A stretch of 56,483 nt of DNA, taken from contig NZ_CAJJWO010000034.1 in assembly GCF_905196875.1 (NCBI RefSeq), positions 1 through 56,483 on the forward strand, read 5' to 3'. How positions within the stretch are numbered: position 1 is the stretch's first letter; each line of letters begins with the position of its first letter. Below the pieces are notes generated by a model that had not been told where the DNA came from, did no database searches, and was given only the letters and a program-made list of their open reading frames with translations. A program made the position numbers and the translations under genes. This DNA comes from an uncultured Parabacteroides sp. GTDB taxonomy: Bacteria > Bacteroidota > Bacteroidia > Bacteroidales > Tannerellaceae. Of this stretch, positions 16,257 through 24,632 are shown piece after piece.

Positions 16257-18530
16257 ATGATAATGAAGAAGAATTTAATCTCATTGGCTGCAATTACCTT
16301 ATTGTTGTCAGCTTGTGGAACGGAAGGAACTCGTTCGTTCAAAACAGATCGTTTCGGTATCGATATAGATAACCGGGGGTATATAACCGGCATGTGGAAT
16401 TTAACACGCGAAAGCCGTAATTTCAGCCCGGCAGACCAGCCGTCGCCTTTGTTGTCTATTTATGATGAAGACTTGAAGCGGTATTATTATCCGCAAAAGG
16501 CAAGTTATAGCAATGGCAAGTATCGGTTGGAATACGAGAACGGCTCTGTGGCTACGGTCAGTTTGGATGAGAAGACAAAATATTTCAAATTGAAGCTGGA
16601 AAGCCTGGAACCTCGTAATGGTATAGATGGTATCCAATGGGGGAATTATTATACAAATATAACCAATTTATTAGGCGAAATGATCGGTGTGGCGCGTGAC
16701 ACGTCGGTGGCAGTAGGCTATGCTATCGGAGCATTGGCATTGGACGATAATACGATTGGGGGAGAATCGCGTTATACTTCCGAAACAGGTCCTTCGGGCT
16801 ATATAGCCCATACGCCTGACCCGGTGAATCATCCGCTACCGTTAACTTTGCATGAAGGGCAGCAGTTTACGATGGGGGGAGACGGTATTAACGATGTGGC
16901 TTTTTATAACCGGAAAGAACCGTATTTTCGTATTTTATATGGAACAACGGCTTTTGTCGATTGCAACGGACGAATCAATATCCGGTATCATTCGCGTGAC
17001 CGCAGAAAAGGTAAGATGATCTATTCTCCGGAGGGTAATCCTATCTTCCAAAATAACGAACCTAACCACATGATGCGCCAAGATGTTCCCGGAGTGGACT
17101 TCATCGGCTCGTCCATCGCTTTGTGGGGGAGCTCCGACAGTACGTCTTTGATGGAAGTCATTCAGGATATCGTATTGAATGAAGGGCTTCCTTATCCTAC
17201 CTTCCAAGGGAAGTGGGTAAAAGATCCTACTAACTTCATGCCGGATATATGTACATATGGTGGATTGATGGATAGTGTGGCTTCGTATGCCAAACAGATG
17301 GGATTGAAAGTGATTCATACGTATGATCAGCCTTTCCTGCATGCTGATAGGGGAAATGGTGGTTTCATTGACGGCCCGAACCATGAGAAGAAACGTTACC
17401 ATTTTACGGACAAGGATTTGTCAACCCGTGAGTATGCCGATCTTTTGGCCAAGGATGGGTTGATTTTGGGACGTACTTCCATCTCCAACTCTATGGCACC
17501 CGGTACGAAGGATTGTAGCCCGGTTCCTTCGGATAGTATCTGTATCCTGCATCGTCGTTTCTTGACGGCAGACTTGAATGAAACAGACACGCTGATTTAT
17601 ATCGATGATCCTATCCATTTGGAAGAAATAGCTTGCTGGGAAGGGCATTCTAAGGAGTTGAACATGGTTAAGATCGGCAAGGAGTTGATCCACTATCTCG
17701 GTGTAACGAAAGAGAAACCGTATCGTTTGATGAATGTGACACGTGGTTATTGGGGTACTCAACCTGTTGCCCATGCAAAGGGCGATGCGGTAGATAAACT
17801 TCAACCGGCGGTAGGCGGAGCGTATACCGGATTGATTCCTAACTTGGAATTGCAGGATGAGTTGGCACGCTATTATGCCGATATTTGCAAGAACAGCGGT
17901 TTGGGCATGTTTGATTACGACGGACAGGAGTTTTATTTCCATACCGGCTTTGGCGGCTATGGTGTGAAACGTTTCTTCCGCAATATGTTTGCCCAGGCGA
18001 AGGAATATGGTTTGCCGGATATTCGTTTTACGGGAGCAACCCTTTCCGAAGGTTCTTGGCACTACCAAAGCATTTGGAACGTAGGTGGCGGCTTGAATAT
18101 TTATGATGTGAAGAAACGTGTCTGGGGTAGCACTACCAGCCAAGGTAAAGACTTGCGTGATGTAACGTATGCTAACTTCTTCCCCTCTTCCTTTGGTGGT
18201 AATTTTCCGATAACGGAGAAGTCTACTGTAGAAGATTTTGAGCATATCGAGGCTACAGCTATCGGTTATGGTTGCACATACGCGTTTAGGATCGGCCAGA
18301 AGGATGTGGAAAGTTGCCCTCAAAAATATGCAATATTCAATGTGGTTCGTACCTGGGAGGAGGCTCGTAGGGCAGACGCTTTCCCGACATATATCCGTAA
18401 AATGTTGCAAAACCCCGCATTGAGTTGGCGTTTGGAGGAAAAGGAAGATAACAGCGGTTGGATGTTGTATCAGATGGAGAAAGGACAACAAATTCGTTCG
18501 TTCGATTTGTGTGACAACAGCAGGCAATAA
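16257..18530 (+). CDS. Uncharacterised family B lipoprotein, copy 1 (possible TIM-barrel glycosidase)
   Basis: A 757-residue lipoprotein (lipobox LLLSACGT, Cys near residue 21). I do not recognise a named family. The first 280 residues look beta-rich and hold conserved stretches shared with the copy at 29636 (YYTNITNLLGE, GVARDTS, SIALWGSSDSTSL). A barrel-like part starts near 320 (LKVIHTYDQPFLH) and includes GLGMFDYDGQEF and FTGATLSEGSWHYQS, whose acidic residues are candidates for catalysis. A small beta module is inserted near residues 437-515 (KIGKELIHYLGV and NVTRGYWGT), of a type I associate with phage structural proteins. It ends block 1's GH92-B pair. Surface lipoprotein status and context suggest a glycan-active enzyme; the function is unproven. 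Confidence 0.6.
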   Translation: MIMKKNLISLAAITLLLSACGTEGTRSFKTDRFGIDIDNRGYITGMWNLTRESRNFSPADQPSPLLSIYDEDLKRYYYPQKASYSNGKYRLEYENGSVATVSLDEKTKYFKLKLESLEPRNGIDGIQWGNYYTNITNLLGEMIGVARDTSVAVGYAIGALALDDNTIGGESRYTSETGPSGYIAHTPDPVNHPLPLTLHEGQQFTMGGDGINDVAFYNRKEPYFRILYGTTAFVDCNGRINIRYHSRDRRKGKMIYSPEGNPIFQNNEPNHMMRQDVPGVDFIGSSIALWGSSDSTSLMEVIQDIVLNEGLPYPTFQGKWVKDPTNFMPDICTYGGLMDSVASYAKQMGLKVIHTYDQPFLHADRGNGGFIDGPNHEKKRYHFTDKDLSTREYADLLAKDGLILGRTSISNSMAPGTKDCSPVPSDSICILHRRFLTADLNETDTLIYIDDPIHLEEIACWEGHSKELNMVKIGKELIHYLGVTKEKPYRLMNVTRGYWGTQPVAHAKGDAVDKLQPAVGGAYTGLIPNLELQDELARYYADICKNSGLGMFDYDGQEFYFHTGFGGYGVKRFFRNMFAQAKEYGLPDIRFTGATLSEGSWHYQSIWNVGGGLNIYDVKKRVWGSTTSQGKDLRDVTYANFFPSSFGGNFPITEKSTVEDFEHIEATAIGYGCTYAFRIGQKDVESCPQKYAIFNVVRTWEEARRADAFPTYIRKMLQNPALSWRLEEKEDNSGWMLYQMEKGQQIRSFDLCDNSRQ

Positions 18531-18590
18531 TAATCCACAGAATAGGCAGCTATTTGCTATTTTAAATGGGAGTAGCTGCTTTTATATTTG
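18524..18590 (+). promoter_or_regulatory. Repeated intergenic element with a -7-like box, before the second GH120 gene
   Basis: This 67-base stretch recurs without gaps at 52637-52703 (about 53 of 67 bases identical by hand). It overlaps the last codons of the family B gene. It carries a GAATAG/CTATT dyad (18540-18561) and ends in TATATTTG (18583-18590), which fits the Bacteroidetes -7 consensus TAnnTTTG. It lies 39 bases before the GH120 start. Likely a promoter with an operator shared by the two units. Confidence 0.55.
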
Positions 18591-18629
18591 CGTGATTAAA
18601 TCAGTGTAACAGTTTAGAATATTCAAACC

Positions 18630-20525
18630 ATGAAAAAAGTACTATGCTTAATCCCGATATTCTGTTTATGTGGAACTTTGTTGTCTGCCAGGGAATATCA
18701 TGTGTCGGTGAAAGGGAGTGACGCCAACGACGGAGCCGTATCTTCACCGTTCAAAACAATTAATCGGGCTGCCCAACAGGCATTGCCGGGCGATACGGTA
18801 ACAGTGCATAACGGAACTTATCGTGAATGGGTCAATCCGCTGAGTGGCGGTGAACGGGAAGGGAAACGTATCCTTTATCGGGTGGCTGACGGTGAAAAAG
18901 CGGAGATTAAAGGTTCCGAGCTGGTCACCGGTTGGAAAAAAGAGAAGAAAGCAAAAGGTGTATGGAAGGTGGTATTGCCTAACACGTTCTTTGGTAATTA
19001 TAATCCGTTTAACGACCGCTTATATGGCGACTGGCTTTGGTCCGAGCGGATTCATCATACGGGAGATGTTTATCTGAATGATGTTTCACTTTATGAAGAA
19101 TTCAGTTTGGATAAGGTGTTTACACCGGATACGATCCGCACGATTCGTGATCCGCAAGGGTGTACAAATGTTTGGTTTGCAGAGGTGGACGCTAACAATA
19201 CAACCATTTATGCACACTTTGGCAACCTCGATCCGAATAAGGAGACAGTAGAGGTTTCAGTTCGCCCTACCTGCTTCTATCCGACTCGTGAAGGACTGAA
19301 TTACATCACAATTCGTGGCTTCCATATCAGCCAGGCTGCTACGCAATGGGCTGCCCCAACGGCTGAACAGGTCGGTATGGTCGCTCCGCATTGGAGTAAA
19401 GGTTGGATCATCGAGGATAACGTCATCAAAAACTCACGCGCCAACGGTATCACGTTGGGCAAAGAGTGTGCCAGCGGACATAACTTGGATTGCAACGATA
19501 AGCGGTTGGATGGTACGGCGCATTATATAGAGGTTATATTCAATACCTTGCGCCGTGGATGGAGCAAAGAGAATGTCGGTTCGCATATCGTGCGCAACAA
19601 CATCATCTCTGATTGCGAGCAGACAGGCATTTGCGGTAGCATGGGTGCGGCGTTTAGCGAGATCTATGGAAACCATATTTATAATATTTTGGTGAAACAA
19701 CAATTTGGCGGTGCCGAGATGGCGGGGATCAAATTGCATGGCGCAATAGATACATATATCCATCACAATCGAATCCATAAAACAGGACATTATGGCATTT
19801 GGCTGGACTGGATGGCACAGGGCGCACGTGTCTCTTCCAATTTGTTGTATGATAATCTGGCGCAAGATTTGTTCTTTGAGGTGTCACATGGACCTTACAA
19901 GATTGATAATAACATCTCTTTGTCTTCCCGGGCGATACAGGAAAATACCGATGGGGGCGCTTATGCACATAACATCTTCATGGGTGACATCAATCGTTTG
20001 GATGACTCACGTTACACGCCGTACCAGTTGAACCATTCTACCGAGGTGAAAGGAATCTGTACGATCACGGAGGGCGACCACCGTTACTATAACAATATCT
20101 TTATCGGCGGGAATAACGAAAAGTTGAAATATGGAATGGTCGTATTCGATGCTTCCAAGCGTCCTATCTATGCAGAACACAATTTGTTCTTGAATGGTGC
20201 TTTGCCTATGACGAATAAGAAAGAGGATTGGGTTGAGAAAGCGGTAGACCCGAAGCTTCGCGTGGAAGAGACGGCGGATGGTGAAGTCTACTTAATCAGT
20301 GATATCGACTTGCAAGAATTATGTTTTTTCAAAGGAAAAACAGTGTTTTCCGATCGCTTAGGCATTACCCAGCTTTCCGGTCTCCCGTTTGAGAACCCCG
20401 ACGGCTCTCCTTATAATGTGGATAAAGACTATTTCGGGAACGAACGTTCCGCCTCTCCGGTTGTAGGACCGATCGAGAAAACACTTTCCGGTAAACGTGT
20501 AAAAGTATGGCCAAGCTTAAAATAA
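18630..20525 (+). CDS. GH120 beta-xylosidase
   Basis: A 631-residue exported enzyme with a signal peptide ending LLSAREYH. It matches GH120 along its whole length, from EYHVSVKGSDANDGAVSSP through SHGPYKIDNNISLSS to a C-terminal RVKVWPSLK, and its size is typical. Asp393 in IWLDWMAQG and Glu417 in FFEVSHGP correspond to the nucleophile and acid/base of the characterised XylC, with nearly the same spacing. The fold is a right-handed parallel beta-helix with an inserted beta-sandwich. It should release xylose from beta-xylo-oligosaccharides or xylosyl side chains in the periplasm. It is a paralogue of the gene at 8157 without that protein's CBM6-like insert. The GH43-CBM6 gene starts six bases downstream, so they are cotranscribed. 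The repeat at 18524 probably supplies the promoter. Confidence 0.93.
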   Translation: MKKVLCLIPIFCLCGTLLSAREYHVSVKGSDANDGAVSSPFKTINRAAQQALPGDTVTVHNGTYREWVNPLSGGEREGKRILYRVADGEKAEIKGSELVTGWKKEKKAKGVWKVVLPNTFFGNYNPFNDRLYGDWLWSERIHHTGDVYLNDVSLYEEFSLDKVFTPDTIRTIRDPQGCTNVWFAEVDANNTTIYAHFGNLDPNKETVEVSVRPTCFYPTREGLNYITIRGFHISQAATQWAAPTAEQVGMVAPHWSKGWIIEDNVIKNSRANGITLGKECASGHNLDCNDKRLDGTAHYIEVIFNTLRRGWSKENVGSHIVRNNIISDCEQTGICGSMGAAFSEIYGNHIYNILVKQQFGGAEMAGIKLHGAIDTYIHHNRIHKTGHYGIWLDWMAQGARVSSNLLYDNLAQDLFFEVSHGPYKIDNNISLSSRAIQENTDGGAYAHNIFMGDINRLDDSRYTPYQLNHSTEVKGICTITEGDHRYYNNIFIGGNNEKLKYGMVVFDASKRPIYAEHNLFLNGALPMTNKKEDWVEKAVDPKLRVEETADGEVYLISDIDLQELCFFKGKTVFSDRLGITQLSGLPFENPDGSPYNVDKDYFGNERSASPVVGPIEKTLSGKRVKVWPSLK

Positions 20526-20531
20526 GAATCA

Positions 20532-21953
20532 ATGTCACATACACATTTTTTATTCTTGGCGGGCAGCCTGCTTATGGCAGGACTGCTTGCCAGTTGCCAG
20601 TTTAATACGAAACAAACATCGGATGGCCATGCCATTCCTGTCTCAACGAACCGGATGCTGAATCCTATCGCACCTCCGGGAGTATTTATAGCCGATCCGG
20701 AAGTGAGACAGATGCCCGATGGACGTATCTATGTCTACGGATCGCGTGATGAACCAGGCAATGCATGGTGTTCGCGTTCCTATAACGTGCTTTCTTCCTC
20801 TGATCTGGTGAACTGGAATGTGGAACAATTTTCTTTTGCTACTGACGGACCGGGTAAACAAGTGGATTATACCGACAGGATCTTATACGCTCCGGATTGT
20901 ATCTATCATGACGGGAAATATTATCTCTACTATTGTTTGGCAGGAGGTGGTGACGATGAAGGTGTCGCTGTATCTTCTTCTCCTTACGGTCCGTTTAAAA
21001 ATGGGAAAGTGATGGAAGGTGCAAAAGGTATCGATCCCTCCGTATTCATCGATGATGATGGGCAGGCCTATCTCTATTGGGGACAAGGATATGCCAAAGG
21101 AGCGAAATTGAGTAAAGATATGCTCTCAATTGAAGGTGCCGTGCACGATAACTTGCTGACGTATGAAACTCATTTCTTTAACGAGGGCAGTTCTGTCCGG
21201 AAAAGGAATGGTATCTACTATTTTGTGTATGGAAGCCATTCGCAGCATGGAGAATCCAATTGTGCAACGTTGGATTATGCGACATCAACATCGCCGTTAG
21301 GCCCTTATACGTATAGAGGGGTTATTATCGATAATTGGGGCAGTGGCCGGAATTTGGTGAATAACCATGGTTGTATTACCGAAATCAACGGTCAGTGGTA
21401 CATTGCTTATCATCGCCCCACTCATGCTAGTGCAACTATGCGAAAGGCTTGCCTGGAGCCTATTACTTTTAATCCGGACGGAACGATCCCAAAAGTAGAA
21501 ATGACTACGCAGGGGATTGGCGGACCTATTTCTCCTTTATACCGGATGGATGCTGCCAGAGCTTGTCTGATGTCTGGTAATGTTATGGTATCCGTACGTC
21601 GTCCGGCGAATGATATTCCGGTCGAATACCTGGCTGCTATTCGCGATGGTGATCATGCGTATTGGAAATATTATGACTTTACCGGTTCGGATGTCAACCA
21701 TTTCATTTGTAAGACCTGGGATAAAAACAAAGCGGCTAAGATCGAAATTCGCCTGGATAGTCCGGACGGTGAGTTGCTCGGGACCTGCGAGATAGCTCCG
21801 ATGCAGGGTGAAACGGCGTATGCTATTCATGAAACGAAAATCAAACCGGTCACAGGAAAACATGCACTGATATTGGTCTTTAAGGCGGTTGGAGCAGAGA
21901 CCTCCGAGGAAAATTTATTGAATCTGGAATGGTTTGTTTTTGAGAAAAGATAA
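20532..21953 (+). CDS. GH43 glycosidase with C-terminal CBM6 domain (lipoprotein)
   Basis: A 473-residue lipoprotein (lipobox GLLASCQ). Residues about 38-325 form a five-bladed GH43 propeller. The expected catalytic set is present: base Asp55 in IADPEV, pKa-modulating Asp168 in GIDPSVF and acid Glu218 in FNEGSSV. Residues about 345-473 form a CBM6-like beta-sandwich (KYYDFTGSDVNHFICKTWD, KIEIRLDSPDGELLGTC, GKHALILVFKA). GH43 members with this layout act as beta-xylosidases or alpha-L-arabinofuranosidases; I cannot separate these from the sequence. The start at 20532 gives a clean lipoprotein signal. It lies six bases after GH120 and 37 before GH2, consistent with one transcript. The lipid anchor suggests surface or periplasmic display. 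Confidence 0.92.
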   Translation: MSHTHFLFLAGSLLMAGLLASCQFNTKQTSDGHAIPVSTNRMLNPIAPPGVFIADPEVRQMPDGRIYVYGSRDEPGNAWCSRSYNVLSSSDLVNWNVEQFSFATDGPGKQVDYTDRILYAPDCIYHDGKYYLYYCLAGGGDDEGVAVSSSPYGPFKNGKVMEGAKGIDPSVFIDDDGQAYLYWGQGYAKGAKLSKDMLSIEGAVHDNLLTYETHFFNEGSSVRKRNGIYYFVYGSHSQHGESNCATLDYATSTSPLGPYTYRGVIIDNWGSGRNLVNNHGCITEINGQWYIAYHRPTHASATMRKACLEPITFNPDGTIPKVEMTTQGIGGPISPLYRMDAARACLMSGNVMVSVRRPANDIPVEYLAAIRDGDHAYWKYYDFTGSDVNHFICKTWDKNKAAKIEIRLDSPDGELLGTCEIAPMQGETAYAIHETKIKPVTGKHALILVFKAVGAETSEENLLNLEWFVFEKR

Positions 21954-21990
21954 TTGAATATCGAATAAGAGATAGCATGGTAAAATCGTT

Positions 21991-24519
21991 ATGAGAAAGT
22001 TTGTTTTAATTAGTATATGGATTATCTGTATCGGGCTGTTTGCATGGGGACAGCGGCAAGAATTGAATTTTGACAGGGACTGGCGGTTTGCCCGGTTTGG
22101 CTTACAGGCTGATGGCTCTCGTTGTCCGGAACCGGCTTCTCCCGAAGCCAGTTCGTTTGATGATTCGGGTTGGCGATTGTTGGATGTTCCTCATGATTGG
22201 GCGATTGAAGGTCCGTTTCGTAAAGATTTGGATGGATATACCGGTAAGCTCCCCTGGCAAGGGATCGGTTGGTATCGTAAACATTTCGAAGTGTCGGTGA
22301 AAGATAAGCAGAAACAGTTTTATCTGGACTTCGATGGAGCCATGGCAAATGCCGAGGTTTGGCTGAACGGAAAGAAAGTCGGTGAACGTCCTTTCGGTTA
22401 CAGTTCTTTCCGGGTTGATCTGACTCCTCATCTTCTTTACGGAAAAGAGAATGTGGTGGCTGTGAGGTTGAACACTGAGAAGTTCGGATCGCGTTGGTAT
22501 CCGGGAGCAGGAATCTATCGGCATGTGCGGTTGGTCAAAACGGAATCGGTACATGTTGCCCATTGGGGTGTTTTTGTGACAACACCTCGAATCACCCCCG
22601 AACAAGCTATCGCTAAAGTGGCTGTAGAGGTACGGAACACACTCCCTGATGATGTGAAGGGTGCATATAAAGTACATATTTATGAATTGGATGAGGCGGA
22701 CCGCCCAGGCAAATTAGTTGCCGAATCCGATAAACGCCCGTTGACATTGCTTTCCGGAAAGACCGGGATAGACAGTGTGGAGCTTTGCATAGCATCACCC
22801 AAGTTATGGAGTATCGAAGAGACGAATCGTTATTTGGTCCGGGTTACGGTGTATAATAAACGCAAGCAGGTAGATGTTTACGACGCACCGTTTGGTATCC
22901 GCACGATCGAATTTACACACGACAATGGTTTCTTGTTGAACGGTAAACGGGTGCAGATCAATGGAACATGCAACCACCATGACCTGGGTGCTTTAGGAGC
23001 GGCGATGAATGTGGTGGCTTTGGAACGCCAATTGCGTATTTTGAAAAGTTTCGGTTGTAATGCGCTTCGTACATCCCATAACCCGCCTGCACCGGAATTG
23101 CTGATGCTTGCCGATAAGATGGGGTTTGTTGTGATGGATGAACTTTTTGATTGTTGGACAATTGGGAAGAAAGAAAATGATTATAGCGTTTTGTATGACG
23201 AGTGGCATGAAAAAGACATCGAGATGTTGGTGTGCCGCGATCGTAACCACCCTTCCGTTATCATGTGGAGTACGGGTAATGAGGTGCACGAACAATATGA
23301 ACCGGAGAGAGGAATCGCTCGTCATTTGACGGAGGTGGTACATCGCTTCGATCGTACCCGCCCGGCTACGTTCGGGGCTTCTTATCCGAGTAAGTCGGCC
23401 TTGAACGGTACGGAGTTGCAAGTCGATGTACATGGCATGAATTATGCGGCTGGTGTGTATGGTGGACCTGATTTTTATGGAGAATTCCTAAATAAGGAGG
23501 GACATGAGCACTTATCCGGTTACTCTAGTGAATCGAGTTCGACCATGAGTTCGAGAGGGGAATATTTCCCGCGTCGTTTCCATGTCTCTTCCTACGATTT
23601 GGTGCAACCGGGTTGGGGCGGACTACCGGATTGGGAGTTTGCCGCATTGGACAAGTATCCTGGTATTTGCGGGGAATTTGTATGGACCGGCTTTGATTAT
23701 CTGGGCGAACCGACTCCTTTCAACAGTGATGCCAGTGTTTTATTGAATCATTCGGCAGCTATGAGTGAAGAAGAACTGGCTGCACAGCGTGAAGAACTGG
23801 AAAAGATAGAACGTAACCGCCCGACCTCCCGCAGCAGTTATTTCGGGATTGTCGACTTAGCGGGGTTCCCGAAAGACCGCTATTATTTGTATAAATCCCG
23901 CTGGATGCCGGATACGCCGATGGTACATATTCTTCCGCACTGGAATTTTCCGGACAGGATTGGGCAGGTAACACCTGTATTTGTTTACAGCTCTGGTGAT
24001 GAGGTGGAGTTGTTCTTAAATGGTGAATCGTTAGGGAAGAAAGTGAAACAACCTTATGAATATCGTTTCCGTTGGGACAGTGTGGTCTATCAGCCGGGCG
24101 AATTGATAGCTGTTGCCTATAAGCAAAATCGCAAATGGGCAGAGGCTTCGGTGAAGACAACCGGTGATGCAGTTCGCTTCAAAGCCGAACCGGATAAGAC
24201 CGTAATCAAGGCGGATGGTGAGGATTTGGTTTTCGTAAAAGTTTCGTTTGAAGACAAAGATGGAAATGCCGTACCGACTGCCGAAAATATGATTACCTGC
24301 ACATTGGAGGGAGACGGAGAGATTGTGGCAACCGATAATGGGGATCCGACCTGCCTGATCACTTTTTCAGAACCGGCTCGTCCTGCCTTTAACGGCCTGT
24401 TTTTAGTAATAATCAAAGCGAAACGGAATGGAGTCCGTCCGCTTCGTTTGACTATAACATCAGAGGGGGTGGAGAAGGCAACAGTCGACATAAAAATAGG
24501 TTCAGCTACTAAGTACTAA
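21991..24519 (+). CDS. GH2 glycosidase (beta-galactosidase-like), copy 1
   Basis: An 842-residue exported GH2 enzyme with a signal peptide (residues 1-20, LFAWGQRQ). The N-terminal sugar-binding sandwich is at about 25-185 (DVPHDWAIEGPFRKD, GIGWYRKHFEV), an Ig-like domain at about 195-305, and the TIM barrel at about 310-600. A DUF4982-type domain (LFLNGESLGKK) and a GH2 C-terminal Ig-like domain (about 730-838) complete it. The acid/base is Glu431 in STGNEVHEQ, and the likely nucleophile is Glu514 in YSSESSSTMSSRG. The layout is that of Bacteroidetes beta-galactosidases and relatives; activity on beta-galactoside, beta-glucuronide or beta-mannoside cannot be excluded. It is the last gene of enzyme block 1 and is followed by a small inverted repeat. 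Confidence 0.9.
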   Translation: MRKFVLISIWIICIGLFAWGQRQELNFDRDWRFARFGLQADGSRCPEPASPEASSFDDSGWRLLDVPHDWAIEGPFRKDLDGYTGKLPWQGIGWYRKHFEVSVKDKQKQFYLDFDGAMANAEVWLNGKKVGERPFGYSSFRVDLTPHLLYGKENVVAVRLNTEKFGSRWYPGAGIYRHVRLVKTESVHVAHWGVFVTTPRITPEQAIAKVAVEVRNTLPDDVKGAYKVHIYELDEADRPGKLVAESDKRPLTLLSGKTGIDSVELCIASPKLWSIEETNRYLVRVTVYNKRKQVDVYDAPFGIRTIEFTHDNGFLLNGKRVQINGTCNHHDLGALGAAMNVVALERQLRILKSFGCNALRTSHNPPAPELLMLADKMGFVVMDELFDCWTIGKKENDYSVLYDEWHEKDIEMLVCRDRNHPSVIMWSTGNEVHEQYEPERGIARHLTEVVHRFDRTRPATFGASYPSKSALNGTELQVDVHGMNYAAGVYGGPDFYGEFLNKEGHEHLSGYSSESSSTMSSRGEYFPRRFHVSSYDLVQPGWGGLPDWEFAALDKYPGICGEFVWTGFDYLGEPTPFNSDASVLLNHSAAMSEEELAAQREELEKIERNRPTSRSSYFGIVDLAGFPKDRYYLYKSRWMPDTPMVHILPHWNFPDRIGQVTPVFVYSSGDEVELFLNGESLGKKVKQPYEYRFRWDSVVYQPGELIAVAYKQNRKWAEASVKTTGDAVRFKAEPDKTVIKADGEDLVFVKVSFEDKDGNAVPTAENMITCTLEGDGEIVATDNGDPTCLITFSEPARPAFNGLFLVIIKAKRNGVRPLRLTITSEGVEKATVDIKIGSATKY

Positions 24520-24535
24520 TTGTATTTGGTACAAT
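24519..24535. promoter_or_regulatory. Inverted repeat ATTGTA-TTTGG-TACAAT after GH2
   Basis: A perfect 6-base dyad with a 5-base spacer overlaps the GH2 stop codon. The half-site ATTGTAT recurs twice further on in this 113-base gap (about 24543 and 24576), before the GH38-like operon. It could be a regulator site controlling that operon. It has no GC stem, so it is not a typical terminator. Confidence 0.3.
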
Positions 24536-24593
24536 ACTAAGATTGTATAACTTAATAAAAGGATAGTATAAATCGATTGTATACCATTCCTCC

Positions 24594-24601
24594 TATTTTT
24601 G
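24594..24601 (+). promoter_or_regulatory. Candidate -7 box for the GH38-A-B operon
   Basis: TATTTTTG matches the Bacteroidetes -7 consensus TAnnTTTG, 31 bases before the GH38-like start. A convincing -33 TTTG box is not visible at the usual spacing. Confidence 0.35.
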
Positions 24602-24632
24602 CATCACATTATACTTATACTTACACTTATAT

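Noticed and set aside
17421..18527. A 368-codon open frame on the minus strand opposite family B copy 1
   Set aside because: It lies wholly inside a well-supported gene, has no protein-like domain pattern, and a matching shorter antisense frame lies opposite copy 2. It follows from codon bias of the real gene.
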